Position numbers and translations under genes: made by a program. DNA of 48,993 bases from a virus. Positions 6,902 through 14,134 of this stretch are shown piece after piece (the stretch's first letter is position 1; every line of letters starts with the position of its first letter). Location of the stretch: the IMG/VR virus record IMGVR_UViG_3300027734_000110, positions 1 to 48,993 of that record; one strand, given 5' to 3'. Under the pieces are notes generated by a model. The model ran no database searches. It saw only the letters and a program-made list of their open reading frames with translations, and was not told the DNA's origin.

Positions 6902-7405
6902 TTATCCGTAGTAAACGTTGGCAGAAGTTATGTTGCTCATGCTCATATATATACCATTCTGAACAATCACCCCTTCGCCCGGAATTAGCGCAAAATTACC
7001 AAATAGGTCACCTGCTCCAATGTCGTAACTAGCAAGCCACCGTGATGCATATAATGCTGCCGTTCCACCTGCAATCGTTCCAGAGTTGATGTCTGTAACG
7101 GTAAAGGTGTCTGCGCCTGTGCGTGTAACTGAGTAGTTGCCGTTTGTGCCAGATGACCCACTAGCGGTAGCAAACGTAATACCAATTACGTCTCCAGTAA
7201 CCAAGCCGTGAGCTACCTTTGTAACGGTGATAACCGCAGCATTTCTTGCATACGTGGCTGATACTGGGGCTGTGGTTGTGTCAAAAATATCCAATGTTCC
7301 AGCCGTGGCTGTGCCAACTGTAGAAACAGCTTTAAGCCTATTACGACCCAAAACAACAAAACCAGAGTTGTTAAGGTGTCCTGATTTTACGTCCGTTTGC
7401 ATCAT
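6902..7405 (-). CDS. Small head/decoration-like protein with inserted HGLxTGD beta domain (167 aa)
   Basis: The outer parts (GHLNNSGFVVLGRNRLKAVS near the start and FALIPGEGVIVQNGIYMSMS at the end) look like one small beta protein of a kind found in multicopy on phage heads. Between them, residues about 48-119 form a separate module with AAVITVTKVAHGLVTGDVIG and a YSVTRTGADTFTVTD repeat. This HGL.TGD.V...G.Y.VT pattern is an Ig-like domain common in phage surface proteins. It is the third structural gene in the window with such an insertion. An AGGAG ribosome-binding site precedes ATGATG. Confidence 0.65.
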   Translation of the reverse strand: MMQTDVKSGHLNNSGFVVLGRNRLKAVSTVGTATAGTLDIFDTTTAPVSATYARNAAVITVTKVAHGLVTGDVIGITFATASGSSGTNGNYSVTRTGADTFTVTDINSGTIAGGTAALYASRWLASYDIGAGDLFGNFALIPGEGVIVQNGIYMSMSNITSANVYYG

Positions 7406-7428
7406 AATTAATCTCCTAAAGATTGAAT

Positions 7429-7445
7429 GGGGGCATTAAGCCCCC
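7429..7445 (-). terminator. GC-rich hairpin between two decoration-like genes
   Basis: GGGGGC and GCCCCC form a perfect 6-bp stem with a 5-base loop, just after the stop of the 7452-7922 gene. No strong U-run follows on the transcribed (minus) strand, so it may be an attenuator or RNA-stabilising hairpin rather than a full terminator. Confidence 0.45.
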
Positions 7446-7451
7446 GCAAGA

Positions 7452-7922
7452 TTAATTTTGAAATGCAGTTGGAAGTTGAGCGCCATTTGAAGCACGAACT
7501 ACATAAGTGATTACCAAAGTTGTAGCAGCGCCAGAACCAACTGGAGTGCCCAAAGTATAAGTAACCAAAGCGTCTGTAGAACCTACGTTATTAGCAACTG
7601 CACCGCCAGTAGTAGCAATGGTTAGGCTAGCAACACCTAATGCTGTTGGCAAGTTTTGAGTAGTTACTAATGCAGTACCAGCAACAGAAATACTAATTGT
7701 TCCTGAAGTAAATGCAGTGGTTGGGGTAATGACTTGAACGCCAGTAATCATAGCGCCAGCTGGCAATGCACCAAAAGAAACTGTGCCAGAGTCAGTCTGG
7801 GAAACAGTAACACTTTGAGTAACAACGGTGCAACCCATGTTTTCAACAGTGCCAGAAGTGGTGCCAGTAGTATTTTTAACGGTTCCTAATAGCCAAGGGC
7901 CTAGGTGAGTAGCGAATCCCAT
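7452..7922 (-). CDS. Ala/Thr/Gly-rich decoration or fibre-like protein (156 aa)
   Basis: It begins MGFATHLGPWLLGTVKNTTG and continues as low-complexity beta sequence rich in Thr, Val, Ala and Gly, with a YTLGTPVGSGAATTLVITYV strand pattern near the end. The MGF.THLGPWLLGTVKNTTG start is a recurring N-terminus for unnamed structural proteins beside capsid genes, as I remember it. It is the first gene after the terminator and promoter pair at 8.0 kb, so it can be expressed separately from the capsid, probably at high level. Confidence 0.7.
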   Translation of the reverse strand: MGFATHLGPWLLGTVKNTTGTTSGTVENMGCTVVTQSVTVSQTDSGTVSFGALPAGAMITGVQVITPTTAFTSGTISISVAGTALVTTQNLPTALGVASLTIATTGGAVANNVGSTDALVTYTLGTPVGSGAATTLVITYVVRASNGAQLPTAFQN

Positions 7923-7948
7923 AAGAATTTTCCTATATACAAGTTAAA

Positions 7949-7989
7949 CCTATTAATCGGTATATCGTCTGCTGGGGCAGTTTAATAGG
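7949..7989 (-). promoter_or_regulatory. 5'-UTR stem-loop upstream of the decoration-like gene
   Basis: CCTATTAA (7949-7956) can pair with TTAATAGG (7982-7989), closing a 25-base loop within the leader between the promoter at 8011-8039 and the gene start at 7922. It could stabilise an abundant late mRNA. Only the complementarity is seen; function is inferred. Confidence 0.35.
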
Positions 7990-8010
7990 CTGGTATCACC
8001 CAGATAAGCC

Positions 8011-8039
8011 ATGATACTACAAATATATCGTATGTGCAA
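8011..8039 (-). promoter_or_regulatory. Sigma70-type leftward promoter
   Basis: On the minus strand TTGCAC (8034-8039) and TATCAT (8011-8016, 5 of 6 to TATAAT) are 17 bases apart. The element lies directly after the capsid terminator and before the decoration-like gene, where a fresh promoter would be needed. Confidence 0.5.
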
Positions 8040-8040
8040 T

Positions 8041-8066
8041 AAAAAACCCCGCCTTTTGAGCGGGGT
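8041..8066 (-). terminator. Intrinsic terminator after the major capsid gene
   Basis: On the minus strand a CCCCGC/GCGGGG stem (8047-8052 with 8060-8065, 7-base loop) is followed by six T residues (8041-8046). It sits 23 bases past the capsid stop, so it ends the terminase-to-capsid transcript fully or partly. Confidence 0.85.
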
Positions 8067-8088
8067 CTTAGTAAAGCCAAGGTACCGA

Positions 8089-9003
8089 TTAGGCGCCTTG
8101 TGAGCCCCACATACCGAGAGGATCGGACCAACCAAAGGAATAACGCTCACGAGACTTGTAACGAACGTTACCAGTATCAAAGTCGCCATCCATAGAGTTG
8201 GATAGTGGAGTACGCACAAAGTGCTTCATACCATTAGGTACGTCAGTAGTCAAATACCAACCGTTTGTATCGGTTAGGAAGTGGTTAACTGTGTAACCTT
8301 CAGGAATAGAACCATTGTTCTTCAATGCGTTGATGTCGTTATCGGTTGTACCAACACGTAATTCAGTTTCTAGCAAACGAGTTGCAACGAACATGAGGTT
8401 TGGTGGAACAATCAATTTACGTGGTTTAGCAGCGATTAACAAACCACGCTCATCTGTCCAGCCAGCGATTTGAATAACTGCGGCTTCCAAGGAAGTCTCA
8501 TTCAAATCTACGCCAGTTGAAACAGTATTGCTGTTTGTACCGCCAGAAACCAATGGGTGTGCTGTTGAGAACAAAGGCACGCCATCGCCACCGTAATAAG
8601 CGGCAGAGTTGGTGAATCCGTTGTTAATAACTGCAGCAGCCTTAACTTGCTTGGTGTACGCCATAGAACGTGCTAGACCTTTGGTGTAACGAGCAGACAA
8701 TGAGTCATACAAGTTATCTTCAATGGCTTCTTCAGTCAAACTGAAGCCCATTGCAATGGTTTCGTGGTTGTAGCGTGCAGTCCATGCTTCTTGGCCGTTG
8801 TCGTAACGAATAGCAGAGCCTTCGTTTTTGACTGGAGCGGCTGTAAAGCCTGACAATTTGGTTTCTTCTTCAAAAGAACGCTCAGAGGTCTCTGTATCGT
8901 AGATCTCTTTGTGCTCTTCGCCATAGCGAGCATACTCTAATCCGAACAATGCATTCAGTCCGGGTAGGAGCTCTTTTAATAGTTGTGCGCGTGAAATAGC
9001 CAT
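8089..9003 (-). CDS. Major capsid protein
   Basis: A 304-residue protein. It starts MAISRAQLLKELLPGLNALF, has an N-terminal helical region and then the segments SGFTAAPVKNEGSAIRYDN, MGFSLTEEAIEDNLYD and AYTKQVKAAAVINNGF. These are typical of the HK97-fold coat proteins of this phage group. The segment with VDERG-like DERGLLIAAKPRKLIVPPN also fits. No delta domain or protease is evident and a separate scaffold gene lies upstream. Context is strong: portal, co-chaperonin, scaffold, small decoration protein, then this gene, then an intrinsic terminator. The polypeptide should be the most abundant virion protein. Confidence 0.88.
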   Translation of the reverse strand: MAISRAQLLKELLPGLNALFGLEYARYGEEHKEIYDTETSERSFEEETKLSGFTAAPVKNEGSAIRYDNGQEAWTARYNHETIAMGFSLTEEAIEDNLYDSLSARYTKGLARSMAYTKQVKAAAVINNGFTNSAAYYGGDGVPLFSTAHPLVSGGTNSNTVSTGVDLNETSLEAAVIQIAGWTDERGLLIAAKPRKLIVPPNLMFVATRLLETELRVGTTDNDINALKNNGSIPEGYTVNHFLTDTNGWYLTTDVPNGMKHFVRTPLSNSMDGDFDTGNVRYKSRERYSFGWSDPLGMWGSQGA

Positions 9004-9016
9004 TATTTAGCTCCTA

Positions 9017-9631
9017 TTAGGCTGCAGTTGCTACGCCAGCAGCACTGTAGTAGGTGTGAACACCGAAGTTGAACTTAACGATCACTTCAGTAAAAGAACC
9101 CGATGCATTAACTGTCTCAGGAACGCCAGCTACGATACGCATTGGAACTGCGGTACCTGCGCCAGTAGTTGCTGAAATAGATGCATTTGAGTCGCCTGTT
9201 GTTGTGCTACCAGCGGTCAAAATCAAAGCTGCGTTTTGACCAATAGCTGCTTGCGTTACACCAGAAATTGTTGATGCTCCAGCAGCGGTAACCGCAACTT
9301 TGAACAATGCATCTGGATCATCCAAAACAAAAGCCTGAATGTCAGAAGCTACTGTTGAAGCTGGGTAATACTGTTGTTGCAACAATTGCTTGGTAGATGG
9401 GTTTGTAAACTGACAACCCAAGAAAATACCAACTGCGTCTGTGGCGGTAGCTGTGGTTGAAACTTTGCTTAATGTACCACCTGTGTTCAAACGTACGACA
9501 TCACCGTAAAAAATTGATGTGCCGGAGCCTGAGGCGATAGGAAATAAGCGAGTTGAACCAGCAAATACCTGACCACCGATCAAATTGACCGGTTGAAACC
9601 CATAAGGGCCTGATACGGTAGGATAAGCCAT
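9017..9631 (-). CDS. Head decoration-like structural protein (204 aa)
   Basis: It begins MAYPTVSGPYGFQPVNLIGG and has TRLFPIASGSGTSIFYGDVV. A middle segment reads FLGCQFTNPSTKQ and QQYYPASTVASDIQAFV. The protein is beta-rich and lies immediately upstream of the capsid gene (13-base gap). G(F/L).PVNLIGGQVFAG proteins adjacent to capsid genes are common in aquatic phages and are thought to be head decoration or minor capsid proteins; function is inferred by position. An AGGAG ribosome-binding site is present. Confidence 0.75.
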   Translation of the reverse strand: MAYPTVSGPYGFQPVNLIGGQVFAGSTRLFPIASGSGTSIFYGDVVRLNTGGTLSKVSTTATATDAVGIFLGCQFTNPSTKQLLQQQYYPASTVASDIQAFVLDDPDALFKVAVTAAGASTISGVTQAAIGQNAALILTAGSTTTGDSNASISATTGAGTAVPMRIVAGVPETVNASGSFTEVIVKFNFGVHTYYSAAGVATAA

Positions 9632-9650
9632 TTAAAACTCCTAATTAGAT

Positions 9651-10100
9651 TTAAGAACCAGAACCAAAGGTTGTCGTGGATTTTCTCTCGTTAAAGAGCG
9701 GCATCCGCGGGTCACTTTGGCGCATTAAATTATTATCTACAGCTTCCGTCTGGTTTTGTGCTTGGGCTGCAAAGTGTGCATTCCGTTGCTCAACAAACTC
9801 AGTTGGAGTCTTACAGAGTAATAACCCGCCAATCTCAATATTGTCTTTAAAACGACTATTGGGATCAGCTAACAGTTGAAATTTCGGTTGCTCTTCTATG
9901 CCAACTGGTTCCCAGCCTTCTCTCAGTTTCGCTGACAGATTACGGGGATCAGCTGCGTTCAAAGTAGAAACGCGGATCCATCTATAAGAAAACCCTTCTA
10001 GCTTATCCGGTTCAGGGAGAAGATCTGGTAACTGCCACTGTTTAGGCCGTTCCTCAGTTTGACGGGTACTTATTTCACGGGGTATTCTTGTATTAGCCAT
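9651..10100 (-). CDS. Conserved scaffold-associated protein (149 aa)
   Basis: The core contains EGFSYRWIRVSTLNAADPRN and LREGWEPVGIEEQPKF, with GGLLLCKTP and a Gln/Asn-rich helix (AHFAAQAQNQTEAVDNNL) near the C-terminus. The F.YRW.R......D..N...K..EGWEPV pattern recurs between scaffold and capsid genes of aquatic phages. It overlaps the scaffold gene by 8 bases. A role in capsid assembly is inferred from its place; no catalytic motif is visible. Confidence 0.7.
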   Translation of the reverse strand: MANTRIPREISTRQTEERPKQWQLPDLLPEPDKLEGFSYRWIRVSTLNAADPRNLSAKLREGWEPVGIEEQPKFQLLADPNSRFKDNIEIGGLLLCKTPTEFVEQRNAHFAAQAQNQTEAVDNNLMRQSDPRMPLFNERKSTTTFGSGS

Positions 10101-11049
10101 TTTGGGACTCCTGAATTTTTGTTAGTTCCATTGCATATTGCTCTGGAGAAAGATTGAATTTCTTCGCCAAAGCGAGCTGCGTTGCCGTGAGCTTTACCTT
10201 TTTTGAAGATGTGGATCGTGTGGCTGGAGCAACAACCGTGCTTAGTTTTTTAACAGGCTCTTTGGTTCCTGAATCTTCGGAGTTTTTGGTCTCTTCAGAG
10301 CTACCCAGTTTATCTGGAAAGCGTTTTGCCATTTCGGCATCAATTACATTGTAATAGTGGTCAGAGCCAATTGCAACCCCTTCCTTTTCTAGACGCTTAT
10401 GAATTCCTAATGCTAGGAAGCTCATATCATCGTCTACACCATACCATGAATTGTTATCCAACCATGCTTGGGTTTTTGAGTCCAAACGTTGTGGTTGTTG
10501 ATTCTGCATTTGTACAGCATTTTGTTGATTTTGTAAAGACTCTTCATCATATTGTGGTTTATAACGATCCATTTCAGATGATTTCATCTTCACTTCTGTC
10601 AATTTTTCCTGTGCTTCTGCCAAACGGTCTGAATCTCCGGAGTCATAAGCATCCTTAAATTCACGTTTTGCATCGTTTAATTCACGAACAAGACCTTCTT
10701 TTGCAGTAGAAACATAAACTTTTTCCCCATCAGACAGGCGTCCTTTGAGTTGTTTGTTTTCTTCAATTACCAAATTAGCAACACGCAAAGCTTCTTTTTG
10801 TTCCTTTTCCGCTGCGTCAGCGCGCCTGCGCTCATCGTGCATTGCTTTTTTCATTTGCAATAAACGTTGTTTTGCTTCTTTGGAATACTCTTCTAAGTCA
10901 TCATTGTCAATTTCGTCAATAATTTCCTTAGGCATTGGTTTTGCATTAACACGATCCTCTTCAGGGGTGTCATCTACAATCTCAATTTCTACTTCTGAAT
11001 TGTCAACTTCGTCTGGAAATTTATATTCTTTTTTTTCAAAATCAGCCAT
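10093..11049 (-). CDS. Capsid scaffolding protein
   Basis: A 318-residue, acidic, strongly helical protein. Residues about 15-35 are Asp/Glu-rich. Residues about 55-165 have long coiled-coil character with LQMKKAMHDERRRADAAEKE. A Gln/Asn-rich linker follows, then a basic C-terminal helix-turn segment (KKVKLTATQLALAKKFNLSP) suited to binding the coat protein, as in other scaffolds. It sits between the Cpn10-like gene and the capsid gene, the usual scaffold position. No protease domain is seen. Confidence 0.8.
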   Translation of the reverse strand: MADFEKKEYKFPDEVDNSEVEIEIVDDTPEEDRVNAKPMPKEIIDEIDNDDLEEYSKEAKQRLLQMKKAMHDERRRADAAEKEQKEALRVANLVIEENKQLKGRLSDGEKVYVSTAKEGLVRELNDAKREFKDAYDSGDSDRLAEAQEKLTEVKMKSSEMDRYKPQYDEESLQNQQNAVQMQNQQPQRLDSKTQAWLDNNSWYGVDDDMSFLALGIHKRLEKEGVAIGSDHYYNVIDAEMAKRFPDKLGSSEETKNSEDSGTKEPVKKLSTVVAPATRSTSSKKVKLTATQLALAKKFNLSPEQYAMELTKIQESQNG

Positions 11050-11059
11050 TTTTTACTCC

Positions 11060-11470
11060 TTATGCGCGAGTAATTCCGCGGGGGTCTTGAACAATACCCT
11101 CTACAGAATCATCATTAATTATTCGGAATTCCCTGCCGTGGATCTTTAGTCGTGTGCCAGAGTTTGGTCTGGCTAAAATAAAGTCACCGACTTTACACCA
11201 AGGGCCATTTGGAAAGCGGCCTTTATCTTGATAGCAGTCTGGACCCAATTTGACTACAAAAAACACGGTTGATAACACTTCTTCGTGGTGAAGAGTTTTA
11301 TCCGACTTCAAAATCCCACTTTCGTAGGCTTTTTCCGCGTCTGGAATAGCACAGAGAATGCGGTATCCAGAAGGTTCGGGTAATTGGCTGGCTTTTTCTT
11401 CGTCTGTTTGAGGCAAAGTAGTTGTTGCGTTTACATCATCGGGATTTGAGCCGATTAGTAATTCACTCAT
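11060..11470 (-). CDS. GroES-like co-chaperonin (Cpn10 family)
   Basis: The start is ATG 11470 with GGAGA upstream; the preceding in-frame TTG is less likely. After a disordered N-terminus, the core runs GYRILCAIPDAEKAYESGIL, then a mobile-loop-like stretch, VFFVVKLGPDCY, FPNGPWCKVGDFILARPNSG and a C-terminal FRIINDDSVEGIVQDP. This follows the order of Cpn10 (GroES) strands: early beta, mobile loop, V..VG-like strand, G..V.F-type strand and D(D/E)(V/I)..I. Phage GroES substitutes (such as T4 gp31) adapt the host GroEL chamber for capsid folding. Placement between portal and scaffold supports that role. Confidence 0.75.
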   Translation of the reverse strand: MSELLIGSNPDDVNATTTLPQTDEEKASQLPEPSGYRILCAIPDAEKAYESGILKSDKTLHHEEVLSTVFFVVKLGPDCYQDKGRFPNGPWCKVGDFILARPNSGTRLKIHGREFRIINDDSVEGIVQDPRGITRA

Positions 11471-11657
11471 CAAAATTCTCCAAGTTTTTTTGCAGGTCGG
11501 TTATGTATAAACGTACTGACAGAAGGCCTGTAATCTGTCCGCACGCCTTTTGGTACTCAGCGTAGTCTTTGGCTACTCCAGTACCAAGGGATTCTTCCAA
11601 ACCCCTTACTTTTGCATCTATCTGTTTGAGAAGATGGTCTAGTATTTTGTCTTTCAT
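11463..11657 (-). CDS. Small helical protein between portal and Cpn10-like genes (64 aa)
   Basis: A predicted all-helical protein of 64 residues with Leu-rich heptads at both ends (DKILDHLLKQIDAKVRGLEE and VRLYITDLQKNLENF). It overlaps the portal stop by 4 bases and the co-chaperonin start by 8 bases. Such a gene often occurs at this position in related phages. Coupled expression suggests a role in portal or prohead assembly, but no family is recognised. Confidence 0.65.
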   Translation of the reverse strand: MKDKILDHLLKQIDAKVRGLEESLGTGVAKDYAEYQKACGQITGLLSVRLYITDLQKNLENFDE

Positions 11658-14122
11658 TGTTGTTTTTTACCTTTTTGTTGGTTTTGCTGCCTTTGAATAT
11701 TCATTTGATTTTTTTGCTGGCCTATTTGGGCGCCAATACGCAATCCTTCAATTTGCTGCCTAGATTCAAGCTCTGCTTTGTCTTTGGCAGTCTTGGCTCC
11801 AACTTGCATACCAGCGATTTCCTTCTGCGCAACAATTCTTTGCTTCTCAATCTCCAGTTGATCCGCTTTGGTAGCCGCATCAATAGCCATTTTCTTCTCT
11901 TTAATGGCCACTTCCTGTGTTTTAAGCTGCAATTCTTTAAGTTGCATCTGAATAACAGGGTCTTGAGCCGCTTGTTGTGCTTGTTGCGCTGCAATAGCGG
12001 TTTGATTTTGACCTAAAAGCTGCTGCGCGGCCGGTACTGCCATGCGAGAGATCTGTAATTCCATGTCTCTTGGCATATGTTCTTGATCATCCTCAATGGC
12101 TGGCAAGGTAACGCCCATCATTTGCTCCATTTGACGTCTATATTCCATGCCAACGTGCTCTGTAATATGGGCTTGCATTGCCTGCATCATTATTGGGGCT
12201 TGTGGGTTTTGGCCAATAACCATTTTAATCTTAGGATCTTGCATTGCAGCCATATGGATAGCAATATGAGCTTGATGGTCTTGATAAGAAAACGCTTTTA
12301 CAGGCTTGTTTTGTAAGATATTCATGTTTTCCGTAATAGGATCTACGGGCTTCATGTCATCTTGCATTGGCACCAGTTTTTCCGCGTTCTTAATATTGAG
12401 AACATTGAGCATTTGGCGGTGTAAAAACGGTAAGTTATACAACTGCGGCGCGGACTGCGCTAATTGCAACACGGCCTGATACTGAACTACCTTTTGACTC
12501 ATGGTCGCGGCATTAGGATCAGACACTGGAATGATAGTAACCATGCCATAGTCAGCTTTGCGGGCCTTACGGCTACCTTCTTCTGGCTGGTAGTTATATT
12601 CTGCTGGGGTATCCGCTTCAATAATCTTCTTAAGCAGGCCAAACTCTTGTTTCATGGCATAGTGGATACGCGCTTGAATAGCACTCATTACCTTGAGGGT
12701 GCGCTCCAAAATAGCCAAAGTAGTCCCAACTGGGGACTGAGATGACATATCAGATACCTTTAAGTCTCCAGCGGAAGCGAATCTTCTGCCATCGTCTATA
12801 ATTTGATTAAGCAGTTGAATTAATGTCTGGCTAGGTTCCTTGTAAGGAAGTGGCATGATATTGTCTTTCATCGCGCCACTTGGGACATCTACGTCCCTAA
12901 ACTCGCCCGGAGCGATCGGTGTATCGTCACCCTTGACCCGCAAACCGCGAGTTTTAAATCCGCCCGGTAAATTGGCCAATGAGCCAGCGTCAACTAGCTG
13001 ACGAAGGATAGAGGTACCTGATTTAGCAAAAGCGCCTAGTAAATGGACAATACCAAAGTGATAAAAACCAAATCCGGGAATGTAACCGTAGTGTACAAAG
13101 TGCTGGCGTTTTTGATGTTTTTTATCTTCCGGATCCCAGTTACGTCTAATTGCTAGAATAGACATTGTGTTCTTTTCAATGGTGACTACGTACGGCAGGG
13201 CAATGCCGGTTTCGTTACCATCTTTGTCTTTATGCTCATAACCTTCTAAATCTAGGTCTACGTGCATTTCTAAAATTTTATAGCGGTCGTCAGTTGTAGC
13301 CCTGAAACCCATTTTTTCCGCAATTTTCTTTTCAATCTCATCCATGGTGTTAACTGGATCACCTAAATCTACATCGCGGTAAAATCCTGCAACCTGTAAT
13401 TTGCGCACTTCGTTTTCGGTTTTGCGCATGACATGGGTGATACGTTCTGCGGATTCTAGGCTTGATGCGCCATAAGGAACCACTAAATCGTCAGCGGTTA
13501 CATACATAGATACTTGACGGCCTAAAGAGCTGTCAACGTAAACCTTCTTAAAGCCGTTACCAGATAACCCCATACCCCATAACATTCTCTCGTGCTCTGG
13601 TCTAAATTCCTTCATGACATCGGTTAATTCGTAGTTCATGTCATCTTGAACCCGCTGAGCCGCGTCTTTTTTCTCGGGGGTTTCTTTACCAATAATCTGA
13701 GTCTTTACCGGGCCGGAAGCGGGAAACGTTTCCATGATGGTTTCTGATTGAAACTTAACTACGGCTTCTGCTAGGATTGGGTGATATACGCCGCAGGCGC
13801 CTTCCCAAGGTTCTGAACGCTCTTCAATCTTAAGACCTAAAAGCTCTAGTCCGTCTACGTATGTCTGGATCCAGTCTTTACGGGAGGATACGTCATTTTC
13901 AAAGTCGCCAATTAAATCGCCGGCTAATTCAGATAAGGTTTGTTCTGAAATTTCTTCGGCAATGTTTTTGCCAAAGTCCTCTTCTTCCTTACCAATCTCT
14001 ATTTCTAGATCACCAATACTTAAATGCACGGATTCTGGATCAACAATCTCAATTTCAAAATCCGGTTGATCAATTGCAGCAATGCCTTGTGGTGCTTGGT
14101 AAAGGGCTTTATCTATTGACAT
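11654..14122 (-). CDS. Portal protein
   Basis: An 822-residue protein directly after the large terminase gene. The N-terminal 90 residues are acidic. The portal core has SEPWEGACGVYHPILAEAVV, FPASGPVKTQIIG, RMLWGMGLSGNGFKKVYVD and DLVVPYGASSLESAERITH, features of the podovirus/T7- and SU10-type portal family. A long C-terminal helix from about residue 690 is Gln/Ala/Lys-rich (QLKELQLKTQEVAIKEKKMA), corresponding to the barrel or crown region. The dodecameric portal is the DNA entry channel and the terminase docking site. The length suits C1-type portals with an extended barrel. Confidence 0.88.
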   Translation of the reverse strand: MSIDKALYQAPQGIAAIDQPDFEIEIVDPESVHLSIGDLEIEIGKEEEDFGKNIAEEISEQTLSELAGDLIGDFENDVSSRKDWIQTYVDGLELLGLKIEERSEPWEGACGVYHPILAEAVVKFQSETIMETFPASGPVKTQIIGKETPEKKDAAQRVQDDMNYELTDVMKEFRPEHERMLWGMGLSGNGFKKVYVDSSLGRQVSMYVTADDLVVPYGASSLESAERITHVMRKTENEVRKLQVAGFYRDVDLGDPVNTMDEIEKKIAEKMGFRATTDDRYKILEMHVDLDLEGYEHKDKDGNETGIALPYVVTIEKNTMSILAIRRNWDPEDKKHQKRQHFVHYGYIPGFGFYHFGIVHLLGAFAKSGTSILRQLVDAGSLANLPGGFKTRGLRVKGDDTPIAPGEFRDVDVPSGAMKDNIMPLPYKEPSQTLIQLLNQIIDDGRRFASAGDLKVSDMSSQSPVGTTLAILERTLKVMSAIQARIHYAMKQEFGLLKKIIEADTPAEYNYQPEEGSRKARKADYGMVTIIPVSDPNAATMSQKVVQYQAVLQLAQSAPQLYNLPFLHRQMLNVLNIKNAEKLVPMQDDMKPVDPITENMNILQNKPVKAFSYQDHQAHIAIHMAAMQDPKIKMVIGQNPQAPIMMQAMQAHITEHVGMEYRRQMEQMMGVTLPAIEDDQEHMPRDMELQISRMAVPAAQQLLGQNQTAIAAQQAQQAAQDPVIQMQLKELQLKTQEVAIKEKKMAIDAATKADQLEIEKQRIVAQKEIAGMQVGAKTAKDKAELESRQQIEGLRIGAQIGQQKNQMNIQRQQNQQKGKKQQ

Positions 14123-14134
14123 ATGTCATCCTTG

